This document shows, one piece after another, positions 49,783 through 58,019 of a stretch of DNA of 64,000 bases; the stretch's first letter is position 1, and the number at the start of each line of letters is the position of its first letter. The notes under the pieces were generated by a model, which ran no database searches, was not told the DNA's origin, and saw nothing but the letters and a program-made list of their open reading frames with translations. This stretch comes from Clostridiales bacterium UBA7568 (GTDB taxonomy: Bacteria > Bacillota > Clostridia > Oscillospirales > CAG-272). The position numbers and the translations under genes are program-made. The stretch spans positions 152,111 through 216,110 of the forward strand of contig DLLG01000004.1 in NCBI GenBank assembly GCA_002479075.1, in the 5' to 3' direction.

Positions 49783-50763
49783 ATGGACATAAACGGAAAC
49801 GGAATGGAATATGCTGTCGGCGAGTACAGCGTTAAGCTGAAAAAGATCGTCGATGAATTCAGGCTTGAAATAATTTATTCTCCCGAGGGCTGGGAGAAAA
49901 TAGAGATAAAAAGTCCGGATGTCAGCCGTCCGGGACTTGCGCTCGGAGGCTTTTTCGATTGCTTCGATCATAAGCGCATCCAGCTCGTCGGAAATGCGGA
50001 ATCTGAGTATCTCGGTTATGCGACGGGCGTTGAAAGGGAGCAGAAGCTCGACGCGCTCTTTGCAAGGGAGATACCGGCTCTGATCGTTACAACGTCGCTG
50101 CCTGTCTTTGACGAGATGCTTTCGGCGGCGAGAAAATATTCCGTGCCGCTTTTCAGAACGGCGCAGAAATCCTCCGAATTTCAGGCGGCTCTGATTGCGT
50201 CTCTGAACATATATCTTGCTCCGAGGATTACCCGCCACGGAGGCCTTGTCGAAGTTTACGGCGAGGGAATACTTATGCTCGGCGAAAGCGGCGTCGGCAA
50301 AAGCGAGACGGCAATAGAGCTTGTAAAGCGCGGACACAGATTTATAGCGGACGACGCCGTTGAGATAAAGAAGGTATCGGCAAAGACGCTTGTCGGTTCT
50401 TCGCCCGAGATAATCAGGCATTTTATAGAGCTCCGCGGTATCGGCATAGTTGACGTGCGCAGGCTGTTCGGTATGGGCGCTGTCAAGGAAACAGAAAAAA
50501 TAGATATGGTCATAAAGCTCGAGCAATGGGATAAGAACAAGATATACGACAGGCTCGGTCTTGAACAGGAAACAACAAATATTCTCGGAATCGAAGTACC
50601 GACAACGACGATCCCCGTCCGTCCCGGCAGAAACCTTGCCATAATTCTTGAGATTGCCGCTATGAACAATCGTCAGAAGAAGATGGGATATAACACGGCG
50701 GAGGAATTCAATAAGAGAATGAACAAGCTTCTTTCCGGAGGAACGGACGGCGAAAATGAATAG
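49783..50763 (+). CDS. hprK: HPr kinase/phosphorylase
   Basis: A 326-residue regulator that phosphorylates Ser46 of HPr and removes it again, the hub of catabolite control in low-GC Gram-positives. The Walker A is LGESGVGKSETAIELVKRGH near residue 163, and the HprK signature ELRGIGIVDVRRLFG is near 218. The N-terminal domain (1-130) is present. The ATG is nine bases after AAAGGG. No ptsH is visible here. The gene overlaps the next by eight bases. Confidence 0.96.
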   Translation: MDINGNGMEYAVGEYSVKLKKIVDEFRLEIIYSPEGWEKIEIKSPDVSRPGLALGGFFDCFDHKRIQLVGNAESEYLGYATGVEREQKLDALFAREIPALIVTTSLPVFDEMLSAARKYSVPLFRTAQKSSEFQAALIASLNIYLAPRITRHGGLVEVYGEGILMLGESGVGKSETAIELVKRGHRFIADDAVEIKKVSAKTLVGSSPEIIRHFIELRGIGIVDVRRLFGMGAVKETEKIDMVIKLEQWDKNKIYDRLGLEQETTNILGIEVPTTTIPVRPGRNLAIILEIAAMNNRQKKMGYNTAEEFNKRMNKLLSGGTDGENE

Positions 50764-51823
50764 AGGAACAAACGGCGGCGCGGAGAAGGGAATCGTCTCT
50801 CCCGTCGCAGCCGGAATTATAATGCTTATCGGCGCTTCGGCGTCGGCTGCGCTTCTGCAAACGGGAGGGCTGCTCGGAATATTGTTTATGACGGTTGCCT
50901 CGGCAGCTCTTGCGCTTCTGATCTGTATGCGCGCGGTCGTTATGTGCTGCGTGCTGTGTCCGATCTCTGTTGCGCTCGGCTCCGTTATCATAACGGTTAT
51001 GGGCGGCGGGCTTGAAAGCGTGATACTGTTCTGCTCGTTTATCGCAATCGGCGGGGTGCTTGCGCTGTGCGTGAGCAAGGCAAGCGACAGGACGGGAACC
51101 GTAGTTGCTATGTCGTTTGCGCTTGCGGTGATGCTCATCGGCGCTCTTCTGGCAGAGTATTTTGCCGGTGGCGGAGAATTTTCCGCAGAGGGACTGAAAA
51201 CATTCATAGAGGGCAAAACGGACGCTCTCCGCAGCGTTATCGCCGAAGCTTACAAAAACTATATGGACGCGGTTGCGAATGCGAGCGCCGGAGTAAAGAT
51301 TGATGCGGCGGATCTGAACGCTGCCGCGGAAAGCACGGCGACGGCGTTCATCGCGATTCTGCCCGGAACTCTTATTGCTTCTTTGCAGATTATCTGCTAT
51401 ATCGTCACATACTGGTTTACGTTTTTCGCAAGGAAAATGCGCTGCGAGGTCATTCTTCCTTCGCCCAGATGGGAACTTTACCCGACAATGGTCACCGTCA
51501 TAATCTTTGCGGTGTCATCGGTAGTGTTTGCGGGGGCATATGTCGTTGCGTTGATTTCGTCATCCGGCTCCGTCGTCGGAACGGTTGCGTACAATCTCAA
51601 CCTGATAACTATGCCGGCGTTTTTCGCAATAGGATTTTCGGCGGTTTTCGGAAAGAAAGCCGCAGGCAGAAGGGGAATGGCGGCATTCATATTCGTCGTA
51701 TTTGCAATAGTTGCGCTTCAGCTGGCTTTTATGACGATTGCGATAATAGGTGCGATCGGGGTGTTTGTCCGGAGAAAAGCTGAGTCTGCCGATAAAGACG
51801 GCGGCTCCGGCGGCGACGAATGA
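50756..51823 (+). CDS. YybS/DUF2232-like membrane protein
   Basis: A 355-residue protein with about eight membrane helices and a hydrophilic loop near residues 145-185. It sits directly before gdpP, the place of YybS in Bacillus, and its layout (four helices, loop, four helices) matches that group, but the sequence match is weak. It overlaps hprK by eight bases, so all three genes are co-translated. The role is unknown; it may help the membrane phosphodiesterase GdpP. Confidence 0.7.
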   Translation: MNRGTNGGAEKGIVSPVAAGIIMLIGASASAALLQTGGLLGILFMTVASAALALLICMRAVVMCCVLCPISVALGSVIITVMGGGLESVILFCSFIAIGGVLALCVSKASDRTGTVVAMSFALAVMLIGALLAEYFAGGGEFSAEGLKTFIEGKTDALRSVIAEAYKNYMDAVANASAGVKIDAADLNAAAESTATAFIAILPGTLIASLQIICYIVTYWFTFFARKMRCEVILPSPRWELYPTMVTVIIFAVSSVVFAGAYVVALISSSGSVVGTVAYNLNLITMPAFFAIGFSAVFGKKAAGRRGMAAFIFVVFAIVALQLAFMTIAIIGAIGVFVRRKAESADKDGGSGGDE

Positions 51824-51858
51824 AGCTGTAAGCAAAAATAAACCGAAAGGACAATATT

Positions 51859-53901
51859 ATGTCTGATAAATCAAACGATGTAAAGAAAAAACGATTTCCG
51901 CTCGGGATAATATGTGCGGCGGCGGGGGTGATTGCTCTTGCGGCGGTCGCGCTGGCAACGGTGTTCTCCGATGCCGCCCCGGAAAACATCGCTCTGTACG
52001 GGCTCGGCGGATATGTGCTTTGCGTTATAGGTGTCGGCGTTGCGGCGATAATCAGGGGTAATCTCGGAGCGAAGGTGATGAGCGAGGTAAGGAGCTCTGT
52101 CTTCGGAAATATCTCGCTCGACTTTATCCAGAAGCTGTATATGCCTGTTGTCATATGCGACGAAAAGGGAAAGATTGTATGGTATAATACTGCGCTTTCA
52201 TCCCGTTTCCGCTCCAGAACGATGGTCTTCGGAAAGTATATAGACAACATATGCGATGCGACGATCGAGCGTATTCTCAAAGAAGATGACGAGAACGGAA
52301 CCGAGGTTACTTTCTCATCCGAGATAGACGCAGGCAACTCCGGCGAATGCTTCCGCGCAAAAGGCTATAAAGTCTCCTCGCACGGCAGGACGTACTATAT
52401 GGCGATATTCGCCGACTATACGGAGACCCGTGCGCTTGCGAAAAAGCTGGAGGACGATGACACGATCGTCGCCTATGCGATGATAGACAACCTTGACGAG
52501 CTTATGCAATATGTTCAGGAGCTTTATGATACGGCGGCGTCCGACGTTGAAACAATCCTCCGCAAGCATATGGAAGCTGTCGGAGGGATTGTCCGCGAGT
52601 ATGCAAACAATAAGTTCATCTGCGTCTTTGCGGCAAAATATCTTGAGCAGTTCGAAGAGGACAAATTTTCAATCCTTGATGAAGTGCGCGAGATATACGT
52701 CGGCGAGACGTCGATGCCCGTCACAATGTCGATGGGTATTGCAAAAATAAGCGGAACGCTTTATGAAAAAGAGAGAGTTACGCAGTCCGCTCTTGACCTC
52801 GCGCTTCAGAGAGGCGGAGATCAGGTTGTTGTCAAGAGTGCGGACGGAGTTGATTTTTACGGCGGAAAGACAAAAGCCGTTCAGAAGAGGACAAAAGTGC
52901 GCTCGCGCGTTATTGCGGGAGAGTTTATGTCGCTTCTGAGAAAAAGCTCAAATGTCATCGTTATGGGACATCGCTTTGCGGACTTCGACGCATTTGCGTC
53001 CTGCCTTGCCGTCGCAAGGCTTGCGACGTTCTGCGGAGTCAAGGTCAATATTGTCACGGACAAGAACGACAGAAACCTCGCTCCCTGTTTTGCAAGGCTT
53101 GAGGAATATCCCGAATACGGGGCGATGTTTACAGACAAGGTTGAAGCGCAGGATCTCATCCGCAGCGATACGCTCGCCGTGATAGTCGACGTAAACAACA
53201 TCGCCTTCTGCGAAGCTCCGGACATAGTAAACAATGTCGGCAATCTTGTAATTATCGATCATCACAGAAAGACAGGCGAATACAAGGTAAAACCGAGTAT
53301 CGTATATATCGAGCCGTCGGCATCGTCCGCATCGGAGCTGCTTTCGGAATTTCTTGAGCAGACGCTCCCCGCAGGTTCTTTGCCGAAGGTTGAGGCGGAT
53401 ATGCTTTTTGCAGGTCTTTTGCTTGACACAAAGCGCTTCACACACAACACGGGAACACGAACGTTCTCCTCTGCTATGTATCTCCGCGGCGAAGGCGCAA
53501 GCCCGACCGATGCCGAGAACCTTTTCAAGACCGGCATAAAGGAGTTCCTCAGCGAAGCGAAGTTTGAGAGCAACGTTGTAATATATAAATCGGTTATTGC
53601 AATAGCCCTAAACGACGCGGATTCGAACTCTCCTCTTATGCGCGTTTCCGCGGCGAAAGCGGCGGACAGACTGCTCTCCGTCGAAGGGGTACAGGCGGCG
53701 TTCGCACTTTGCAGGATAGACGATACCGTTCATATTTCCGCGCGTTCGCAGGGAAGCATAAACGTTCAGCTCATACTTGAAAAAATGGGAGGCGGCGGTC
53801 ATTTCGACTCGGCGGGCGCGCAGGTTAAAAACTCTTCGACATCGACAGCCCTGACAACCCTCCGCTCGGCGATTGACGAATACCTTGCGGAAAATCTGTA
53901 A
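51859..53901 (+). CDS. gdpP: Cyclic-di-AMP phosphodiesterase GdpP
   Basis: A 680-residue protein: two membrane helices (residues 12-65), a PAS-like sensor (90-180), a degenerate GGDEF domain (about 190-310) and DHH/DHHA1 phosphodiesterase domains (345-680). Motifs: VMGHRFADFDAFAS, VIVDVN, LVIIDHHRKTG and GGGGHFDSAGAQ (read here as MGGGGHFDSAG). It cleaves c-di-AMP to pApA, so it controls potassium and osmotic balance and wall stress. Usually it precedes rplI; here it follows hprK. Confidence 0.95.
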   Translation: MSDKSNDVKKKRFPLGIICAAAGVIALAAVALATVFSDAAPENIALYGLGGYVLCVIGVGVAAIIRGNLGAKVMSEVRSSVFGNISLDFIQKLYMPVVICDEKGKIVWYNTALSSRFRSRTMVFGKYIDNICDATIERILKEDDENGTEVTFSSEIDAGNSGECFRAKGYKVSSHGRTYYMAIFADYTETRALAKKLEDDDTIVAYAMIDNLDELMQYVQELYDTAASDVETILRKHMEAVGGIVREYANNKFICVFAAKYLEQFEEDKFSILDEVREIYVGETSMPVTMSMGIAKISGTLYEKERVTQSALDLALQRGGDQVVVKSADGVDFYGGKTKAVQKRTKVRSRVIAGEFMSLLRKSSNVIVMGHRFADFDAFASCLAVARLATFCGVKVNIVTDKNDRNLAPCFARLEEYPEYGAMFTDKVEAQDLIRSDTLAVIVDVNNIAFCEAPDIVNNVGNLVIIDHHRKTGEYKVKPSIVYIEPSASSASELLSEFLEQTLPAGSLPKVEADMLFAGLLLDTKRFTHNTGTRTFSSAMYLRGEGASPTDAENLFKTGIKEFLSEAKFESNVVIYKSVIAIALNDADSNSPLMRVSAAKAADRLLSVEGVQAAFALCRIDDTVHISARSQGSINVQLILEKMGGGGHFDSAGAQVKNSSTSTALTTLRSAIDEYLAENL

Positions 53902-53919
53902 AAAAGAAAAGTCAAAGAA

Positions 53920-53949
53920 AAAACCACTCGCTTTGCGGCGGGTGGTTTT
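53920..53949 (+). terminator. Terminator after gdpP
   Basis: AAAACCACTCGC (53920-53931) pairs with GCGGGTGGTTTT (53938-53949) with one wobble, then TCGTTGTT. It may act in both directions. Confidence 0.88.
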
Positions 53950-54000
53950 CGTTGTTATCAGTAAAGGACCGGGCTATTAAGCTCTTTGCCGTGTGGTATT

Positions 54001-54579
54001 TTATTCCTCCGAGCCGGCTTCGCCGCTTGAGAGCTTCTCATAAAACTCTTCAAGATCTGCCCGAAGCTCATCTGTGTTATCGCAGATGCTGACCTTTTCG
54101 ACCCAGAAAGCTTTGTATACTCTCGTAAGCATAAGCTGGGTGTATGCAACGCTGCGGTTGAGCTTGTCTTCGGCTTCGGCAAGGATTGCGTCGTTTCTTT
54201 CCTGCTCGGCGAGCTGTTCGTCTATGCCGTATTCTTCGCCGTCATCGGTCTTTTCGGCAATTTCCTTTTCCGCCTCGGCGATCTCTTCTTCAAGCTCCTC
54301 GTCTTTTTCTATCTCCTCATCGCTCTTCGGCCGTCTGACGGTGACCGTCGCGCGGCAGGCATAGCCGGGCTTGTATTCAGGCTTCGGATCTTCATCCTTT
54401 TTTCTGGGAGAGAATTCGAAATCGTCCGATTTCTTTTCGTCAATCTCAATGTTCAGCTCGTAGCCGAGGGACGAGAAACGGTCGTGAAAGGCATCGCATA
54501 CGGAATTCACCTCTGCAATAAGCTCGTTCTCGCGGGCAAAAAGCTGTTCGTCTGAAATGGTTTTACGTTTGATTTCCAT
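54001..54579 (-). CDS. Acidic hypothetical protein
   Basis: A 192-residue soluble protein with no family I can name. It has a helical N-terminus (residues 8-40), a short basic/acidic beta part (PGYACRATVTVRRP near 70-84), a long Glu-rich coiled stretch (85-130) and a C-terminal helix with WVEKVSICDNTDELRADLEEF. It starts a short way upstream of the ireB promoter in the opposite direction. The reading frame, ribosome site (AAAGGAT) and sense codon pattern support a real gene. Confidence 0.6.
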   Translation of the reverse strand: MEIKRKTISDEQLFARENELIAEVNSVCDAFHDRFSSLGYELNIEIDEKKSDDFEFSPRKKDEDPKPEYKPGYACRATVTVRRPKSDEEIEKDEELEEEIAEAEKEIAEKTDDGEEYGIDEQLAEQERNDAILAEAEDKLNRSVAYTQLMLTRVYKAFWVEKVSICDNTDELRADLEEFYEKLSSGEAGSEE

Positions 54580-54640
54580 AAGTTTTACATCCTTTTCAAG
54601 AAATATTTACGGCTTTCTGCCGCTAAAATTCGAAAAAATA

Positions 54641-54669
54641 TTGAAAAATCGATCCCGGTGGTGTAGAAT
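54641..54669 (+). promoter_or_regulatory. Promoter of ireB
   Basis: TTGAAA at 54641-54646 and TAGAAT at 54664-54669, spacer 17, 36 bases before the ATG. Confidence 0.7.
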
Positions 54670-54704
54670 ATAAAAAAGACAAAAACAAATGCGAGGACAA
54701 GCCA

Positions 54705-54962
54705 ATGAGCGCACAGGATATAAACACAACTATGACATTCTCCGTCGGAGCACAGAGCGAGGAGGACACAAAGCGCATACTCACAACGGTCTATGAGGCT
54801 CTTCTGGAAAAGGGATACAACCCAATAAATCAGATAGTCGGCTATATTCTTACGGAAGACCCGACATATATAACAAGCTATAAAAACGCGCGCTCGCTTA
54901 TACGCAAGATAGACAGAGACGAGCTTCTGAACACGATGGTCAGAAAATATCTCGGCATCTGA
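54705..54962 (+). CDS. ireB: IreB-family regulatory phosphoprotein
   Basis: An 85-residue protein with the family sequence AQDINTTMTF and YEALLEKGYNPINQIVGYIL. The threonines in NTTMTF are the known phosphorylation site for PASTA-kinase IreK in Enterococcus, where IreB tunes cephalosporin resistance. The usual downstream neighbour ruvX is absent; the gene stands alone between opposing genes. Confidence 0.96.
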   Translation: MSAQDINTTMTFSVGAQSEEDTKRILTTVYEALLEKGYNPINQIVGYILTEDPTYITSYKNARSLIRKIDRDELLNTMVRKYLGI

Positions 54963-55009
54963 TTACAATTGTATTATAAATCATTTCATACCCGCATTGC
55001 AAGAGTTTT

Positions 55010-55924
55010 TTAAGCGAAAGCGGCGGCTGTCAGCAGAATGGGCAGGACTTTTTCGTAAATTTTATCAAAATCACTGGGCGGCAAGGGGTTCTCCCCCTTG
55101 CCGCATTCTATTGTGAAGGCGGGAATTCCGAGTTTTGAGATGACCCAGTCCTTGTATCCGCCGTATGCGGCAATCCCGCTCGGTTTCGAAACGGTGTAGC
55201 CCGAAACTCTTGAAAAGCACTCTGCAAGCATAAGAGAGCCCTTCGGGCAGCTGCCGAGGTAATCATAAAATATCTCCTCCCCCTGAGTATGCAGGGCTAC
55301 GGCTGTTTTCAGGTTCGGGGAGAGAAGTCTTGTGAAATTGCAGAGCGCGGCCGTTTCCGGTTCGCTCTCCGGATGTGTGCCGCCGTATCTTGTCGGGCAA
55401 CCGGAATATATTCCCGCTCTTCTTTCGAGCGCACGACATTCGTCAAAGCCGGCGTCGTAATTATGATTTAAGTCAACGCCGCGCGCATTTGCCTGCCAAT
55501 GCGAAAAATCCCTGCCGGCGGGGTTCATAGATATAAGTCTCGGATAAAGGATGTGCTCTTTCGGGAAGGCGCCCTGCTGAATATCAATCCCGTCCGGATT
55601 TATGACGGGAACGACGAAAACTCTCCGCCTTGAGAATATATGCGCAACGTCAAACCCTGCCAGGAATGTTCTGCTCCGAAGGGCTTTTGCGCAGTCCGCA
55701 ACGAACTTGACACAGAGAAGGGCTGTTATGTGCTCGGAGCCGTGATGCGCGCCGACGACAAGATGACATATGTCCCCGCCTCCGAGAGAAATACATTCTA
55801 TCGGTTGTCCGGAAAGGGAATTTCCTATCGAAAACAGCGATACAAAGCCGTATTCCTCCGCTATGCCAAAGCAATAATCGCGCAGCTTTTGTGATGTTGC
55901 CGCAGAGCTGAAATCAATATCCAT
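55010..55924 (-). CDS. M14-family zinc carboxypeptidase (peptidoglycan peptidase-like)
   Basis: A 304-residue peptidase. The zinc ligands are His and Glu in GAHHGSEHI near residue 72 and His in AVALHTQGEEI near 208; substrate-binding RGVDLNHNYD and the catalytic Glu in FTIECGKGENP are present. The closest known type is gamma-D-glutamyl-meso-diaminopimelate peptidase I, which cuts wall muropeptides. There is no signal peptide, so it may act on recycled peptides in the cytoplasm or spore cortex fragments. The 200 bases upstream hold no gene I can support. Confidence 0.88.
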   Translation of the reverse strand: MDIDFSSAATSQKLRDYCFGIAEEYGFVSLFSIGNSLSGQPIECISLGGGDICHLVVGAHHGSEHITALLCVKFVADCAKALRSRTFLAGFDVAHIFSRRRVFVVPVINPDGIDIQQGAFPKEHILYPRLISMNPAGRDFSHWQANARGVDLNHNYDAGFDECRALERRAGIYSGCPTRYGGTHPESEPETAALCNFTRLLSPNLKTAVALHTQGEEIFYDYLGSCPKGSLMLAECFSRVSGYTVSKPSGIAAYGGYKDWVISKLGIPAFTIECGKGENPLPPSDFDKIYEKVLPILLTAAAFA

Positions 55925-56133
55925 AAAAACCTCCGGAAAAGATGACCCGCAATTTATGATATGTCGCGGCGCATCCGAACGTTATGAGAAAATATATTGT
56001 CGGAAATTTTGTTTTCGGGTGAGAAAAAGGGCAGCTTTTTTCGACTTATTAAAAAGGACATATCGCTTCCGGAAGATGAAGAAAAGTCCGTCCGAGGAAA
56101 AGAACTCATATGCCGGAAAAAGCCCATTTAAGG

Positions 56134-56162
56134 TTGACAATGGACGATATAAGTGGTATACT
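56134..56162 (+). promoter_or_regulatory. Promoter of the surface-polymer module
   Basis: TTGACA at 56134-56139 and TATACT at 56157-56162 with a 17-base spacer, directly before the sulfatase-like gene. Confidence 0.82.
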
Positions 56163-56182
56163 GAAAGTCAATACGAATTGAG

Positions 56183-58003
56183 GTGAGTATTATCAAAAAT
56201 ACAGATATAAAACAAAGACTGCTTCCGTCGATCCTTTGCGGAACGGCGGTCGGTTTTACCTACTTATTCTTCGGCGCGGTCGATGTTTTTGCAGGCAACA
56301 GGGGCGAATTCCTTTTCAGATTTTCGGATTTCGGCTGGCAGCTTGCGCTTATAGCGCTGGCAGTTTCAGCGGCTATATCGCTTATCCTCGTTTTTACGGA
56401 AGGAACTCTGCATCGGGTGCTTTTCGGATTGTTTTTCTGGGCAGCGCTTATGGGGCAGATTCAGTCGCTTTTCCTCAATGTCGGTATGGGGTCTCTCGTC
56501 GGAGACGACGTCGGCACGAGGGTCAGTCTCGGATTTGCGATATTCGATACCGCGCTGTGGGTAGTGACGGCGGCGGTATGTGTTTTCGGAGCGATAATGA
56601 TGAAAAAGTTTGATATTATAAAAACTGTCGCAATGGTTCTTCTCATTGTGATAATCGGGATGCAGATTGTCGGTTGCGTTTCGAATATACCGAAGATAAC
56701 CGACTCAAAGACGGAAAAGCCGCAGCAGACCGGAGCAACGACTTCGGGCTCTGCACACACGACCTCTTCTTCGGCAGAGCCCGCGCAGACGACGACGGAA
56801 ACCTCAAAGCCGGAAGAGCCGGATGAGAACGTAAAACAGTACCTGACGGAGGCCGGCATAAACGAGGTATCGGCGGGAAAGAACATCGTTGTTTTCGTTG
56901 TTGACCGCTTTGACGTCGATTTTTATGAAGAGATAATATATTTTGACGGAACGTTCTTTGACAGGCTGACTGGCTTTACCTATTTTGATGACAACATCTC
57001 TCTCTATTCGAGAACTTATCCCGGTCTTGCAACGCTTATAACGGGAGTCGATTATGAATACGGAAGCGATCCGAAGGATTGGGGCGCAAGTCCGGAACCC
57101 TGGTTTGAAAAGGCATACGGAACCTCGCCTTTCCTTTGCGACCTTTTTGAAAACAGATACAGAATCAAGCTCTATACGGCGGATTATTACGGCTATCGGG
57201 ACGCAAGAGCGATGAAGGGCAGAGTTTATAACGTTTCTGGCGTTTCGAAATACGAAGTGACGGACAGGGCGGCGCTCGTCGGCAGTATGGCGCAGATCGC
57301 CGCATACAGATGCCTTCCGACCTTGCTCAAGAGCACGGTCAGGGTTTCAACCTCCTCCTTCAGCAATGTCATCAGCTACGGTGGCGAGGCACCGGCGTAC
57401 AAGGTCGATGATCCGAGAGCATACGAGCTTCTGACAGGCGGACTTACCGTCGATGACAGCGAAAATTCTTATACGCTCATTCATCTCAACGGCTGTCATC
57501 AGCCATATGAAATTGACGAAAACGGCAACCGTACCGACGATACAACCTTCAAAAAGGCGATGAAGGGGTGCTTCGGGATGATATTTGCGTATCTTGACGA
57601 GATGCGCCGCCTCGGCGTTTACGAGGATTCGACGATAATCATAACAGGCGATCATCCGAGCGCAAGAGACGACGGAGAAATCCCAACACAGCCGAGACTT
57701 ACGTCGCTTTTCGTGAAGCCTGCGGGCAGAAGCGAGGAGCCGCTTGAATATTCGCACGCGCAGGTCTCCCAGGAAAACCTCATCGCAACGATAGTCAAAT
57801 CCGCGGGGATCAGGACGACACACGATTACGGAAAATCGTATTTTGATATAGGCGAAGACGAAACGCCGACCCGCCACCACAAGTTTGAGCTTTATGACGA
57901 CGGCGACACAAGAATAGTCGATTTTGCGGTTACGGGCAAGGGAAGCGATTTTTCAAACTGGAAGATCGTTTCGGATGTAAACATCGGCTCGCTTTACAAC
58001 TGA
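56183..58003 (+). CDS. Membrane sulfatase/LTA-synthase-like enzyme (alkaline phosphatase superfamily)
   Basis: A protein of up to 606 residues: four membrane helices (about 15-170), a Ser/Thr/Glu linker (175-215) and an extracellular phosphotransferase-type domain (230-590). Metal-site patterns are VVFVVDRFD near residue 234, SLYSRTYPGLATLITG (likely Thr/Ser nucleophile), LNGCHQPYEID and IIITGDHPSARDD. LTA synthases and phosphoglycerol transferases share this layout. The GTG at 56183 has no ribosome site of its own; GAGG overlaps it, and ATT 56189 or ATC 56192 would be better spaced. The next gene, the YidC-glycerophosphotransferase fusion, starts 17 bases on. Confidence 0.82.
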   Translation: MSIIKNTDIKQRLLPSILCGTAVGFTYLFFGAVDVFAGNRGEFLFRFSDFGWQLALIALAVSAAISLILVFTEGTLHRVLFGLFFWAALMGQIQSLFLNVGMGSLVGDDVGTRVSLGFAIFDTALWVVTAAVCVFGAIMMKKFDIIKTVAMVLLIVIIGMQIVGCVSNIPKITDSKTEKPQQTGATTSGSAHTTSSSAEPAQTTTETSKPEEPDENVKQYLTEAGINEVSAGKNIVVFVVDRFDVDFYEEIIYFDGTFFDRLTGFTYFDDNISLYSRTYPGLATLITGVDYEYGSDPKDWGASPEPWFEKAYGTSPFLCDLFENRYRIKLYTADYYGYRDARAMKGRVYNVSGVSKYEVTDRAALVGSMAQIAAYRCLPTLLKSTVRVSTSSFSNVISYGGEAPAYKVDDPRAYELLTGGLTVDDSENSYTLIHLNGCHQPYEIDENGNRTDDTTFKKAMKGCFGMIFAYLDEMRRLGVYEDSTIIITGDHPSARDDGEIPTQPRLTSLFVKPAGRSEEPLEYSHAQVSQENLIATIVKSAGIRTTHDYGKSYFDIGEDETPTRHHKFELYDDGDTRIVDFAVTGKGSDFSNWKIVSDVNIGSLYN

Positions 58004-58019
58004 TTCGTAAGGAGACAAA

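Noticed and set aside
49744..51216. A 490-codon minus-strand frame opposite hprK and the yybS-like gene
   Set aside because: It is an antisense shadow of two real genes with clear motifs.
55956..56186. A 76-codon frame before the sulfatase-like gene
   Set aside because: It has no ribosome site, is very basic in random fashion, and covers the clear promoter at 56134-56162.
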